Shown here one piece after another: positions 1 through 12,702 of a stretch of DNA of 64,000 nt. The stretch is from Spirodela intermedia. Its lineage: Eukaryota > Streptophyta > Magnoliopsida > Alismatales > Araceae. Each line of letters starts with the position of its first letter. Within the stretch, counting starts at the first letter, position 1. The position numbers and the translations under genes are program-made. Location of the stretch: positions 2,688,001-2,752,000 of the forward strand of contig LR746271.1 in the NCBI GenBank assembly GCA_902729315.2. Direction: 5' to 3'. The notes below the pieces were generated by a model. The model ran no database searches, was not told the DNA's origin, and saw only the letters and a list, made by a program, of their open reading frames with translations.

Positions 1-794
1 CAATCAATCGAAGATGTTTTACTCGATGAATTTGCGATCCTTTTATCATGAATTATTCAACAATTTTAGTAACAATGCTCCGCGAATCGCATTGACAAGA
101 TTTTCGCTGATGATCCAGCGATTCTGGTGGCTTAATCTTTCACTGGCAATTTGCAGAAAAGTCACGATAATTAGATAAAAAATATGAGTTTTGGCTCTGA
201 GAAAATTCGAACCCACGCCAGTTGCGCACCTGCATGAGAAAGATTGACATAAGTACTCTAATGCCCTTATCAAATGACGTCATCATGATATATCTCTGTT
301 ATAAATAAAGGGTATTATAGGTATTAAAATCATCAAAGCCTTTCTAGGGAAGGTATGATGCGGGTTTAGTCCCACATTGCTTGTGCGCCAAGTTTCGTGA
401 GAATATATAGTAATACTACATTTGTAAGTAAGCCCACTGGTGACATGGAAGGGGAGTGGCGCACACGTGCCCCTATCAGTCCTAGCCACTTGAGCCCCTG
501 CTCATGGCTCCTCCCTGACTGCACTTCTGACCCGCTTGTGGGCCTGGCTGGCCGGCGGGTACCCCCCATTTTGCTATATTTTTATTTTTATTTATTTTTC
601 TTTATTTATCTCAAAAGTTAGATTATAAAAATTATATAAATTCATATAAAATCACATAACTAGCCAATAATTCACGTTAATCAACTGAAAATCACTTTTC
701 ACACTTTAACACAAATATAAGTCTATTTATCATAAGTTAAGGCTAAAACTATATTATTTACTACTTATTAACTTAAAATAATGAAAACTTATCA
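1..794 (-). repeat. LTR-A copy 1, cut by the left window edge
   Basis: This is the left-truncated, minus-strand copy of the LTR-A family. Read on the plus strand it ends in AAAACTTATCA, the reverse complement of the family start TGATAAG. It contains the landmarks shared by all copies: a region near the edge open in the antisense direction, a block around 210-340 ending in a TGACGTCA palindrome, a TATA-like segment near 403-412 (in reverse), a CACGTG core in the GC-rich block at about 440-560, and an AT-rich tail. The terminal hairpin is decayed in this copy (the arms no longer match), so it is older or more diverged than the copies near 57-63 kb. The bases after it (GATGT) cannot be tested as a target-site duplication because the other end lies outside the window. 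Confidence 0.85.
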
Positions 795-3700
795 GATGTG
801 AATTTAATTCATAATTGAATCATACTTTGAATAAGATAAGAATGAGCATGAAGAATGAATAGAAATGTTGAAGACAACTTGTTGGCAGCTTTATCACCTA
901 AGGAAAAGTGCTTAAGAATGTTGAACTTGATGATAAGTTTGAGCATATCCTATATGAAGAATATTTTATGACTTCAGCATGTTAGTTATCCATTACAAAA
1001 GACCCTTTATCTAATTTTGAGAACATGAATATAGTTTTATTATTTTTGACTTTTATTCCAAACAAATAACCATTACAACTTTTTAGTGTCCAATGACTAT
1101 TTTTCCACAAATGTCTAGGATCAATACTTTCATAGGGCCTGATGCCTCAAGCTTTCAAGCATTGACTCTTTAGACCTAGTTTCTCTAATGATGTACATGT
1201 ATTGATTCATCAGCCATATGTGTCAAAGGCATAGGGGTCAACCTTTGTTTCTTAGTTTATAGTTAGTTTATAGAAGTTGATATTGTGCCATTAAATGTCT
1301 GAAATGTACATGTTCATAAATATTTAATTTTGAATCGTCACCAATCTATATTTAATGATAGAGAGTTGGGCTTAGGTAATAACTTATTTTTCCTATTTTC
1401 TTTCATTTAACTTTTGATAACAAACTTACTTTGTAATATCACCTTTAACTTGAAGTTCTTTTTCACTAATATTACCCTAATCTTTTTACTGAAAACCCAT
1501 ATAGAATACGCAAAATCCATTGAATTAGTGACAACCTGTTTACCATGAAAATGCAACTATTGAGCTGAAAAAATACATTCATTTATTAGGTGTACTTCCA
1601 TTGATTGTACGGAAGTACATTTCCATTAATTATTTCCTTCATTCCTTAGTGAAATCAAAGTGTCATGAAATGTTTTTAACACATTACTAGTGAAAATATC
1701 TCCATTTTGGTTAGAAAGGTAGTAGTTTATGTACATCATTGTATCATGTTATAAATGAAAAAATGAAAAGTTATTAAGTCAAATGTTGAACTATGCTTCT
1801 TCAATAAAATGAACATGTTAGATCTATAGGTCCAAGAGATCCAAATTTTATAAGCTGAAATTGATACATACATTGTATCAATTGATATCGTTATCTCAAG
1901 ATAAAGTTTTAAACTTTTATAAAAAATTAATATCACGTGCAACAAAGCTATCAACTTTGCAAGATGAATGAATTGGTTGAAATATACAACATTTTATTCT
2001 TGTGTGATCTTTTTACTATTAGTTACTTTCATGCATATTTAATAAGGATTAATGATGTAAATAGTGAATTTTTTTATACTAATAGTTGCATTTTTTGATG
2101 TATTTCATTATTAAATCTGATGAATGTTATACTATTGTACCAATTAATCAACATTATTCCATTGGTGTAAAACTTCAAACAAAGAAAGTCAACACAAACC
2201 TACAAGACTTAAAAAAATTACAACTTGTACTAGTTCATAAATCCTAATGAACCCTACTTAAGAAAATGGTGCACATTACATATTCAATCTTCCTAAGCTA
2301 TAAGACTTCCAAAATAGACAAACCTGATTTGTACTATTGATCTTAAAATGTTCCAACTTAGATTTCCACCTATTTTTTGTTCCTAATACCTCACAATTTT
2401 CCATTTCCTCATATGTCAATGGAAAACTACCTATAAATTCCAAAAATAGTTTTTATAAGCTTTTTGACTTCCTAGGTTGTGAGTAAAATTAGATTTTAAC
2501 TATTAAATTATTTTAAAATTCCTTTAATCAATTCGTCCATTGTAGCTTGACCACCTTCATTGATTTATATGGTGTGGGTGAGATGACATTGAAACTCTTA
2601 TTGATTGTCTTTTAAGTCTATCTTAGGAGATTAGTGAATCTCTTCTTTACTTGATTTATGAAATCTTTTACTATCACATCTATTGGAATGGTAAGGCTAG
2701 TGAAACATCAAGAAGGGGTGCATTGGGATCTTTGAAAATTTTGACTATTTTTCAGATTTATGTTGGATTACACATGTTATTGTCAATAGATGTGTCAACA
2801 CATGTATAGTGTTAAGAACTCTCAACACTCTCTCATCAAGAATACATAATTGTTATAGTAGTTCTCCCTCATCTTTTTTCTTGGCTATGTCTAGTCCCAA
2901 GTAAAAAAGTATTTTTATATTAATTATTTTACTCAAGAATACACATTAATGTTAATGTGATGTAGCCTAATCATAAAAAAAGGTTCCATGAAGACCTAAT
3001 AGTTCTTAAGTCAAATAGACCACTAGCACTTTGTGCTTTTGCCTAATACACTCTTTCTTTACCACTCAAATACCTTAGAGCTTAATCTAGAGTACTAATC
3101 ATAACAGATTAGTTGACCAGTTGCTAGATTGAGATCATGAATAGGATGAAGCTTTTTGGTTTGTTACTGATGTGTGCAATGTGAAGAGCTTGATTATGAG
3201 CATTGAATCCTTGTGCATTCATTGGTTTTTTATGTTTAAAGTATTTTTTACTCTATGAGCCTCTATCATATAGTTCCTATTTTCCTAGATCTCTAATATT
3301 TTAAATACTTGGTCAAAAACTTGTCATTTTTTCGAATACAAGGTGAAAGTATTTTGATCTTTCAAGCTTCCCTATTTCTTTAGTCATTTGGATTCAAAAA
3401 TAAAATAGTAAATTGATAACTTGATGGAGAAAAATTGGATACCATATTAGTTGTTGATAATCAAGTTTTACTTCTTTTATATCCATGTAAATATTTGATG
3501 TGTCACAATTGAGATATTCTTTTTAAATTTAAAACTTTCATACATTCTTTATTCTCTTGCCAATTTAATACATGTGATAATTTAGAGAATATGTCTAATA
3601 TCATATAGAATTGATAACCACTACAACAATATGACTACATCACCATATATAATTTGGAAAAAAATATTTTACCATACAATATGTCAACATGTGTTTTGAC

Positions 3701-4250
3701 TCATATCATGTGATGTATACTTAACCTCTCAATTGTCGATCATTCTTGAATTAATATTGTTTTATCTTCAAATATCCTTAAGATAGATAATGACATAATA
3801 TATCTTAATTTTTAATAGTTAGTAATAAAGTCCCAATTAATTAACAAATAAATTAATATAATAAAATTTTGAATATATTAAGTATTTAAAATATATAAAT
3901 AAGATATAGAAATAAACTTAAATATTTGAAAACTGATTATTAATATATTTTCATTTTTAATCATCAAAACTAAGGAGACCAACAAAATCTACTCACAACT
4001 AACTTTTACAACATTCAAATATGATACAAACTCTCTTTAACAAAATATAAAATATTAAAATAACATTACATTTTTAATCAGGGAGAGGCATACAAATAAA
4101 TTTTTATAAATAATTTTTAATGGTACTTGAAAAGTGGTAAGCTACAAACTATTTTTAATGGTAAGCATCTAGGGATTCTACTTCAGTAGTGACATATCAG
4201 TCTTGGCTCAAAATTCGAAGCTATGGATAGATTAGGAATATTCAACATGG
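795..4250. other. AT-rich intergenic DNA, no gene recognised
   Basis: The stretch is AT-rich, has no open frame longer than about 72 codons, and contains no domain, RNA gene or tandem array I can recognise. It is most simply read as decayed transposon sequence. Confidence 0.6.
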
Positions 4251-4259
4251 GCTTGGATT

Positions 4260-5060
4260 TTCATTTTAACTTCCTCTGAGGATGCTTGGCTCACTTGTGC
4301 ATTAGTCGCAGTCAGTGGAGATAAGCAAAAGTCACCATATGAATGTAAGGGTCTATGGAAAGCAGGAGTTGTCTGGGTCAGAGATGGAGTACATCCTTAT
4401 GTTGGCTTGGACTTTGAGAGTGGGGATGGCTGGCTTCAATGGTTGGAGCATGGGAGGGACACTATGGATCGTAGAGGTGAGAATGTCCATATTGGACAAC
4501 AAGGTTGTGGAGGAGAGGTGAGGAACATAGAGGACATCTGAATGAGGATCTTGAACAGAAAAAGGGATGTCGCTTCATGGTTAAGTGGGGAAAGTGGAGG
4601 GATTGTTTGGACGAAGAAGGCAAGGATGATTTCTAATGGATGATCGGGATGTGGTTCTTTTTAGAAAGGTAAAGAGGGAGTGATGGTATGGATAGACGAG
4701 AATGTGATTGGGGTATCAGATGTGGATAAACAAATGGGGGTTTTTGACGGCAGATTTGGCTTATTTACTAGAGAGAGAAAGGGAGTGCTGATACGGACAA
4801 AAGAATAGTGACTGGGGTCTCAGTTGCCGAATGGAATGGCATTTCTTAGGTTGTGAAGGGGAGGCATGGAGGCCAGAACACTTGATGGCGTTCAAGTAGG
4901 GAAAAGAAAAGATAAGTACTTGGTGGAGGGCGCAGGAGAGTTAGTATGAACTAGAGATTATTTGTTCGGCATGCAGATGGCTCGAAGGGTTTTATTCTGT
5001 ACCCACTGGACCTCGAGTGAATATGGTTCAGGTTGCACTGGATAGGCCCAAAAAGGTTCT
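4260..5060. other. Purine-rich segment of unknown origin
   Basis: The composition switches abruptly from AT-rich to G/A-rich on the plus strand. The longest open frame is 68 codons (4315-4521) and resembles nothing I know. Similar purine richness occurs in the LINE 5' part at 51.3-51.8 and 53.3-53.5 kb, so a degenerate LINE 5' region is possible, but I see no direct sequence match. Confidence 0.35.
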
Positions 5061-5872
5061 TTGGTACAGGTTCACCCCACGATAATTAATATTTAAATAA
5101 ATATTTGAGTGCTCAAGTATTCAACTGTCATTGATAGAGTTTATGAGGCTATCGTCGTTTTGTATTCACACCTGTTCGTTTCGTAGTAGAGTGTAGTATG
5201 AATTTCTGTTATTTTTATCCGAGTACTACAAGAAATCATTTGATATGCTTTCACAAGCAACGTCCCATGTCCCTTGACCTTTCACCTTCATAACTCCAAA
5301 AGGTTCTTACCTCCACAAAATACTTAAATCTGTTCAATAATGTTTGATGGATAACTGATACGTTTCAAATTCCCTTCCCTCTCGAATATTTGCCTGTTTG
5401 TGTTTTAAAGAGATCTCTCTCATCCTCGGTTAGAACTTTCCAACCATTAATATAGATGTCCAGCCCCACTTCCATGCCTGACTGCCTCAACTAAACCACT
5501 CATCTCCATGCCTTGTCCTAGCTTATCTTGCATCTTGTCGAATTAGCTTGTCTCACAATATTATGATTCGAATAATTTAGTAGCTTCGATTTTTCATTCA
5601 TTATTTTCTTCTGTTACTCCTTTCTTCATATAGCTACGACTTGGGCTATTGTAACTATTTTCTTAGAACAGTGTGACTTCGTGAGTTACGAGTTAAGCTA
5701 CAGTACATCCTTTCTAACGATAATTAAAGCTTGAAGTTTGTTCATTCCCAATCGCTCCAGGTTCCCCGCTTCCGTCGTTGCAGGCATTGGAAGGGCCACC
5801 ATGTCCACGGTTGTGGCCTTAAGGCAGGAAATGATTAATTGAAGGCCATATGAAAACTCACTTGTAAACCTG

Positions 5873-7130
5873 TCACCTCGAGATTTTGTGCTTCATGTAG
5901 GGGCGTAATCCAAAATTGATGAATAGATGACCCAGATTAGATGCCAAGACAACTACAGCAAGGTGGACGCAAACACCAGTAACGAGGTAGCAGGCCGTAC
6001 CGCCCCGACTTCCCACGTGCGCGGCTGACGATGTACACCTGGGGACCGATGCAAGCTGTCGGAAAGGACGAAGGCGGCTCTCCTCTTTCGTTTCATCGTC
6101 GCGTCGCACGTGTGTGCATATTCGATAAAGATGGAGAGATATAACCGAGGCCCCTAGTCGGACACGTCACTGCCTAGATCTTGTAGTAAACCCCTTCTAC
6201 CTCTCTACTCTTGTTTCTTCTGGTTGTTTAGTTGACAGGCTGCGTTCCCACCTTGAAGAAGGTTAACTGTCCCTATGCTCACACTGTTTCTGAGGATCTG
6301 AGTCAGCAACCTCCGGTCGGCGAGCTGCCGTACCTCCTCCTTCCGAAACAACCCTTGGAAGGCACACATCCGTACAGATTGGTCATGGTCTTTCGCCGAA
6401 CACGAGATTTTTATGAGCCCCTACCGAATATGATACTCGTGTGTAACCCCTGCTGCCCTGTATACGCCTTGGATTGGCCACCGTTCCCTTCTCAGGTCTT
6501 GTATCCATATCCTCACACACTGAGACTCTTCCCTTCCATAAACCAGGGAGACAAAGAGACAGCGAGAGAGAGAGAGAGAGAGGGATGGGCACTATTCTGT
6601 TGTCGACAGGACGTACTTATGAGATAGCTAACGTTAACTATTACACATGTCGTGCAAACTTGTTTGATAGCCTTCACGAGCCCCGACCCGGCACTATCGG
6701 TTCTGTCAACGCTCATGTATGCATAGCAAGGGTGCCCGTATATCACTATATAAGTCTTGGGAAGCATGCCTTCTGTCCTCGATGAAGTGAGCAGAGGATT
6801 TCTAATGTGTTCATGATTCCCGGGGTTAGCGCCGTTAACCTCGAACTTATAGTGCATCCCCTCGGGCTACTGTTTTGGTGAAGTCAACCAACCCTCCGCC
6901 GCCGCCGCCTCACTACCAAGTCATTCATGAGTCTTGCTTTCTTTCTTGCTTCTCTTTATCTGCGTGGGACGGCGGTTGCCGAGAAGAACAATTCTTACTC
7001 GAATGGCTTCTTCGACTGAGTTACTTTCATGATGAAGCAAGACAGTTTTTGGCTGATCGAATGAACAATGTTTACAATGAATATTCGTCATATTTTCAGA
7101 CGCTCGAGGAGCTTCGAGCATGGTAATAAA
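5873..7130. other. Low-copy GC-richer island with promoter-like motifs; possible gene relic
   Basis: This 1.25 kb block differs from its AT-rich flanks and does not match any repeat elsewhere in the window. It contains ACGT-core motifs (CCACGTGC near 6015, GCACGTGTG near 6107), a GA microsatellite at 6564-6584, a clear TATA-like CTATATAAG near 6746-6754, and a run of CCG triplets near 6897-6910. Open frames at 6232-6627 (131 codons) and 6875-7126 (83 codons) do not resemble any family I know. An ATG at 7002 in a good context opens only nine codons before a stop. It looks like a promoter plus first-exon remnant, or an isolated regulatory island. Confidence 0.4.
6564..6584. repeat. (GA)n microsatellite
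   Basis: About ten GA units interrupt the low-copy island. They create the artificial Arg-Glu and Leu-Ser reading frames on the two strands. Confidence 0.9.
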
Positions 7131-7139
7131 TCAGAGTCC

Positions 7140-10102
7140 TGTTTCAATCACAATCAAAGATTTTTATCCTATAAACTTAGTAGAACGCAATAAAACAGAT
7201 CGCCTAGTCCCCAGTTTTCACTTTCTCCCATCAATGATTTGTCCATTGTCCAATGTTGTCCAAGGATAAATCCAGTAGAGAAAACACACCTAGGGCCATT
7301 ATTCAGTTCTTATGAAATTTTCCCTCTTTTGATATTCTCTCTTTGGTCATGAATTTAAGCGCCTCCTTCCTTGTAGATTCAAGGGATCCATTTGATCTTG
7401 TTGATTTAACGTTGCCTCCAATAAACCCATGTTGATTCCAGGGTTTAAGACTAATTATGTGGATTCAGCATCAATTAAATGCTGAAATTTTGTTTTTTAA
7501 AATTCAAGGAGAAAATATCTTTTTTCATGCAATTTTGCTATGTCAGTTGGTATTGAAGAAAGTTTTTGGATTTCAAATTAGTTTTTATGAAGATTCAATG
7601 TTTTGATGTTGTGGTTCATCAGGTGCATGCCTAATATTTTATTAACATTTTCAAGCTTCAATAACAGCTATTATTGGATGTCTCATTTTATCTTAGATTC
7701 ATTTCGTTATCATGTGCCATGTATATGTGATACTAATGCAGATATTTTCTTAATTCAAAGAGAAAAAATATCTCATATGCATTATTAAAGTATTAAAAAT
7801 GATGCAAATTCTATTGAGCTTGAGGAAGAGTTAGTGACAAACGTGTTCAACAAAGAGTCTAACTTCATATTTAGTGTATGCACCAAAGAAAGAATTATTG
7901 TGTCACACTCTGTGAAGTATAACATGTTTGGCATGACCTTTGGCTCCATGTCTCTCTCAAAACTTCATCTAGATACTTCTTACCTTGAAATTTTGATATG
8001 TTAATATGAGAGATGGAAAAATTCTTCTCAAAAAATAGTTGAGGTTTCCACCAATTATTTCTATTATTCGCTTTGCCTAATATGAGGATAATGAGCCTAA
8101 TCAATCTCTCTATCAAAAAGTTTTTTGTGTCCATTTTTGGCTATATGAATGATTACATAGCCATAGAAAAACATTTGTTTCATTTGAAATAATTCCTAAG
8201 GAATTTCATTTTGTGAATCAATAATATAATAGCTTCCAACACAAGCTATAACGGTTGAAATTTACACCACATTTAGATAAAGGAGGTTGAATTGATAAGA
8301 CTTTAATTGACTTTTGTTAACTTATACTTAATCTTTTTTCTCCTATTCTAATCCTAAGATTTTTTGGATTCTAATCTTAAACACTCTAAGAGTTTTGAAG
8401 TGATTCATCTCCCTATCTACATCTATACTCCAAGAACATTATAATTCTTGGGTTCGACTAAATAAATCATTCACCAATCACAACCGTTCATTACTTTGCT
8501 CAACTTTCACATAATTTCTTCATAAGTTCTCCTCTAGATTCAAAGCTTAAGGAGGCAAATAATTAATTATAGGATTTAGCAACATTTAGTGATTAAATGA
8601 GAATTCAATCATAAGTTTTCTCATGAAGAGAAGAAAGGATTCCATCGTGGGTATTTTTCAGATGATGGTGTTGACCTGATATGTATTCAAAACTTCAATG
8701 AAGAGAATGATAATTTACAACCTGTTTAGATCTTTCTCTTCTTATTGGGATGTTGGGTGAATGTTTAATGTGTTTTCAATTTAATCAAGTCTAGGAAGAT
8801 CACATAGATTACCTTCTTGATGTTTAACATGGTATGGAATGTTAATGCCCTTGATAATTCTAAGTGAATTTATTGATAAGAGATTATTTAATATTTATTG
8901 TTCTTTATGTTTGTCACATATATGGGAATTCTTGAGGATAAAAGCTTATCAGTAGAAGAATTATGTCAAAATGAAAAGTGAAATCTATAGTTAAATATGT
9001 ATAAGTTGACACAAACCATATCAAATATCTTATCTTTGATTATATGATTATCCAACTATCTTCTGAAGTTTTTAACATTACAAAATGGTGTTGGATAAGT
9101 TTCATAAAATATTACATGTATTAAGTTATCAAGAAAGTGAGATATTCAAACTTCAAACAAAGCATCTTGACGATGACACATCAGCTGTTTACATAGACAA
9201 AAGGTGAAGGTAAACTTGATGATTTAGATCTGTGGTGGACATCTAACTTTTCTATTAGGTTTGGAAATTATAATTCAAATTTGAAAGAAAATGGCCGGAA
9301 GACTAGGGAGATTCAAAGATTTGAAGGTTTAAATGTCAATGTTACATGTTATAGAAAATGACAAGTTTTTGAATTATGGAGATCCGATAAAACTTATGGA
9401 ATCAAGTATATGGCAAAGACATGCTCATATAAGAGGAGTTCTAGATCAAAACTAGGCAAAACACATGAAGATTTAAGGCACACAATCAAGCTCTTCCTAT
9501 ACAGGTGTCAATGAGAATATTGCATACTCTTTATCAATTGACTCTAGCAAATGAGCAACTCAACCATTATGACTTCTGATCTTCATGAGGCTGTAAGGTA
9601 ATTGGGTGGTAAGGGAAGAATGTTTTGGGCAAAGGCACTAGATTCTAATAGTCTCATTTGGCTTGAGAGGGGCTAAGACTTTGAGAAGACAAAATGCTAC
9701 ATAGTTTTAATATTCCTGTGTCTCATCATGAGAATTATTTTGGACTAACTAATGAACACTCGGTGAGGTTTTTAAAAGTATGATGCAGAACATCATTTCA
9801 AGAAAAAAGAAGTATGAAAAGTTTTTGACCAAAGTTGTCAAACACTTGTTGGTCGGGTATTTTAGAGATGTGAAGTATTGGCTATTAAAATCAAAAGACC
9901 TTCAAAGGCCAAAAATTAGAGTATGCCTATATTAGAAAGTGTAAAAGATTAGTTCTCCTATTTTTGGTACATTTTGAATTTATTTTTGCAAGCTATTTAA
10001 ACCACTCCTAAAATTACTATTTTAAGAGCAATTTTTAATGCATCATTAAACTGAACTATTTCTTATGGGTGGACTAAATGAAACTGCACCTATTGAAATT
10101 GT
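7140..10102. other. AT-rich intergenic DNA, no gene recognised
   Basis: No frame exceeds 80 codons and I recognise no domain. The segment at about 7285-7375 is similar to 10103-10192 (see the dispersed repeat entries); otherwise nothing structured is visible. Confidence 0.55.
7285..7375 (+). repeat. Dispersed direct repeat, copy 1
   Basis: This about 90-bp segment (landmarks AGGGCCATTATTCAGTT, CTCTTTTGATATTCTCT, AATTTAAGCGCCTCC) aligns in the same orientation with 10103-10192 with scattered mismatches. It is probably two fragments of one unidentified transposon. Confidence 0.6.
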
Positions 10103-10192
10103 AGCCCCAAGGGCACTATTTAGTTATTACAAATTTTTGCCTCTTTTGATATCCTATTCCTTTGCTTGTGAATTCAAGCACCTCCCTTTTAG
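10103..10192 (+). repeat. Dispersed direct repeat, copy 2
   Basis: This is the counterpart of 7285-7375 (landmarks AGGGCACTATTTAGTT, CTCTTTTGATATCCTAT, AATTCAAGCACCTCC). It lies shortly before the LTR-A fragment at 10406. Confidence 0.6.
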
Positions 10193-10405
10193 ATGTTGAT
10201 GCCCTTGCTTTGATGATTATAAAAAGAATCGATTGGTAAGTTATTAATATTGATACTTCTTTATATGTGCCACTGATATTTTTAAATATTTAATATATTT
10301 AAAAACATTATTAGATTTATCTTTGTTGTTAAATGATTGTCTTTATTAATAATAATTCAAATCAAGCGAACTAATCCTTGAGATTATTTTAAGACTAAGG
10401 GTTGT

Positions 10406-10834
10406 TGACATGACTTAGTCGTTGTATAATGAATCACGCAAATCTAAAATTTATAAAACTAGAAAATATCAATTTTTAGATATTTAGAAGTATTTATGAA
10501 AAAATATATCAATTATAATTCAATAGAAGTTCCAAAAAAATGAAAAAATTTCAAGTCGATCACAAAGATGTAATATAATATCAGATAATTTTTCAGAATT
10601 TTCTTCAAAGAATACAATTTTTTTATAAATTTAATACTAATAAATAGAAATAAAATATATTTCAAATTCACAAAAAAGGGAAATGACGTCTGCACTCGAT
10701 GAACGCAAATCAGGTGAAAACATAGTTTTACCCAATGATTCTTATCAAAGTGATTACAGATGATTTAATTGATTAAATTAAGATCTGTAAAAACTGAAAG
10801 AATCGTAATTGAATGAAGAATAGCTTGGAAAAAT
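10406..10834 (-). repeat. LTR-A copy 2, 3'-terminal fragment, inverted relative to the adjoining pol
   Basis: The segment begins TGACATGACTTAG, the reverse complement of the LTR-A 3' end, and follows the other minus-strand copies for about 430 bp through the GACGTC-containing block and the AATTAAGATCTGTAAAA landmark. It stops around 10831-10836, where the sequence changes directly into retrotransposon RNase H coding on the opposite strand. A 5' LTR of the same element would be in plus orientation, so this is a rearranged junction and not an ordinary 5' LTR. No primer-binding site lies to its left. Confidence 0.85.
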
Positions 10835-10835
10835 T

Positions 10836-12407
10836 ATACCACTACGGAAAAAGAATTACTTGTAGTGGTTTTTGCCTCAGAAAAATTTAGATCTCATATC
10901 TTAGGATATAAAAATATTATATATTCAGATCACACAGCCCTAAAATATTTGTTGACTAAGAAAGAAACAAAATCAGATCTACTTAGATGGATCTTATTAT
11001 TGTAAGAATTTAACTTAGAGATCCAAGATGAAAAAGGTGTAGAAAATGTAGTAGTTGACCATTTGTCTAGAATTGAAGGGTAAGAAAAGGTTGAATTAAA
11101 TGATTTATTTCCTGATGAACATATTCTTGCCTTGCATAGTAAGCTTACACCATGGTATGCACATATAGTTAATTATTTTGCAATTGGTAAAATCCCATCA
11201 CATTGGCCAAAAGATGAATGCGAATCATTCTTTACTCATATTAAATATTATTTTTGGGATGACCCTAATTTATTTTATCTAGGATCAGATCAAATTTAAT
11301 GAAGATCCATTCTTGAAGAAGAACAATTTCAAATTTTAGAACATTGTCATTCTTATGGATGTGGGGGTCATTTCGTAAACAAGAAAACAACAAAAAATTT
11401 GCAATGTGGTTTCTAATGGCCATCTTTATTTAAAGATGCTTACACATTTTACAGCCAATGTATCAAATGTTAGGCTGCCATTAATATTCAAAAAGAAAAT
11501 ACAATGCATTTAAAATCAGTAATTGTTGTTGAAATTTTTGATGTTTGGGGTATTGATTTTATGAGACCCTTTCCTTTATCTTGAGGCTATGAATATATTT
11601 TGTTAGTTGTTGATTATGTGTCAAAGTAGGTAGAAGCTATTCCAACAAGGACAAATAATCATAAAGTAGTTATCTAATTTGTCCAAAGTAATATTTTTAC
11701 ACAATTTGGATGTCCTAAAGCAATAATTGGTGATGAAAAAACTCATTTCACTAATCATCACTTTAAAATGTTACTTAAAAAATATCATGTTGATCATAGG
11801 ATAGCTACCGCATATTATCTTCAAACAAATGGTCAAGTAGAATTAGCCAATAGAAAAATAAAAATTATTTTAAGAAAGTTGTCTCTCCTAATAGAAAAGA
11901 TTGATCTAAAAAATTAAATGATGCATTTTAGGCATATAGGACAGCATACAAAACTCTTTTAGGGGCATCACCTTATAGATTAGTTTATGAAAAATTGTGT
12001 CATTTACTAGTGAAAATTCAACACCATGCATGTTGGGTTATTAGGAAGCTTAATATGGATACAAAAAAATCAGACCATAATAGATTTTTGCAGTTTCATG
12101 AATTAGATGAAATTCGTAATGAAGCTTATGAAAATTCTCTAATTTATAAGGCTAAAGTTAAGGATTTCCATGGTAAACATATCATTAGAAAAAATCTAGA
12201 ACCAAGACAAAAAGTTTAGTTGTACAATTCTAGATTAAAATTATTTCTTGGAAAATTAAGATCTAGGTGGGATGGTCCATATCTTCTTGAGACTATTGAT
12301 CAATATGAGGCAGCAATAATCAAAGATCTGAAAACAGGTGTAAGCTTTAAAGTTAATGGCTATTGGCTCAAAAACATATTTAGAACCTCAACAAGAAAAA
12401 GAAATTG
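10836..12407 (+). pseudogene. Athila-like Ty3/gypsy pol relic: RNase H, integrase
   Basis: This is a 5'-truncated, stop-ridden pol reading frame; protease and reverse transcriptase are missing. The RNase H tail is clear ([29 protein letters not shown], about 10845-11082). The integrase zinc-finger domain follows (HCHSYGCGGHF, then LQCGF, WPSLF and QCIKC, about 11341-11475). The integrase core keeps its three acidic positions in [19 protein letters not shown] and [10 protein letters not shown] (about 11540-11860). The C-terminal part (about 11995-12407) reads through [12 protein letters not shown] to [10 protein letters not shown], typical of the Athila/Tat side of plant gypsy elements. Several in-frame stops (for example within ILL*EFN and SDQI*) show it is dead. 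A GGGAGGCAACC motif at about 12480, common downstream of this integrase type, and a polypurine tract link it to the LTR-A copy at 12703. Confidence 0.9.
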
Positions 12408-12690
12408 AGAGGGTAGATTTGTTAGAATTGATCTAAGCTTACATGTGTCTAGTTGAAGATGTTAAACTTAGCACTGATTGGGAGGCAACCTACTAATTTT
12501 AGTGTTGCAGAATTTAATTTGTGTTTTGTAGTTAATAAACTTAGAATTTCGTTGCTCTTTATTTCATTTCAATCAACCCTCATACATTTATGTTTTATCA
12601 TGTTATACCTACTGATTTATGAGTATATATCTTTTGTTTCATAGTTTAATTTGATAATATATTTTATGTCATTGAGGACAATTCTGATTT

Positions 12691-12702
12691 TAATTGGGGG
12701 AA
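12691..12702 (+). other. Polypurine tract of the Athila-like element
   Basis: The run TAATTGGGGGAA lies immediately before TGATAAGTCTTC. A G-rich tract directly upstream of a TG is the plus-strand priming site of LTR retrotransposons, and it fixes 12703 as the first base of the 3' LTR. Confidence 0.85.

Noticed and set aside
6232-6857. Overlapping frames of 103-131 codons on both strands
   Set aside because: No similarity to any family I know, they share a GA array, and none stands out from its shadows. I kept the block only as a possible relic island.
10836-12407. Endogenous pararetrovirus considered for the RNase H and integrase region
   Set aside because: Pararetroviruses lack integrase. 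The integrase zinc finger, core and C-terminus, the polypurine tract and the LTR show a Ty3/gypsy retrotransposon.
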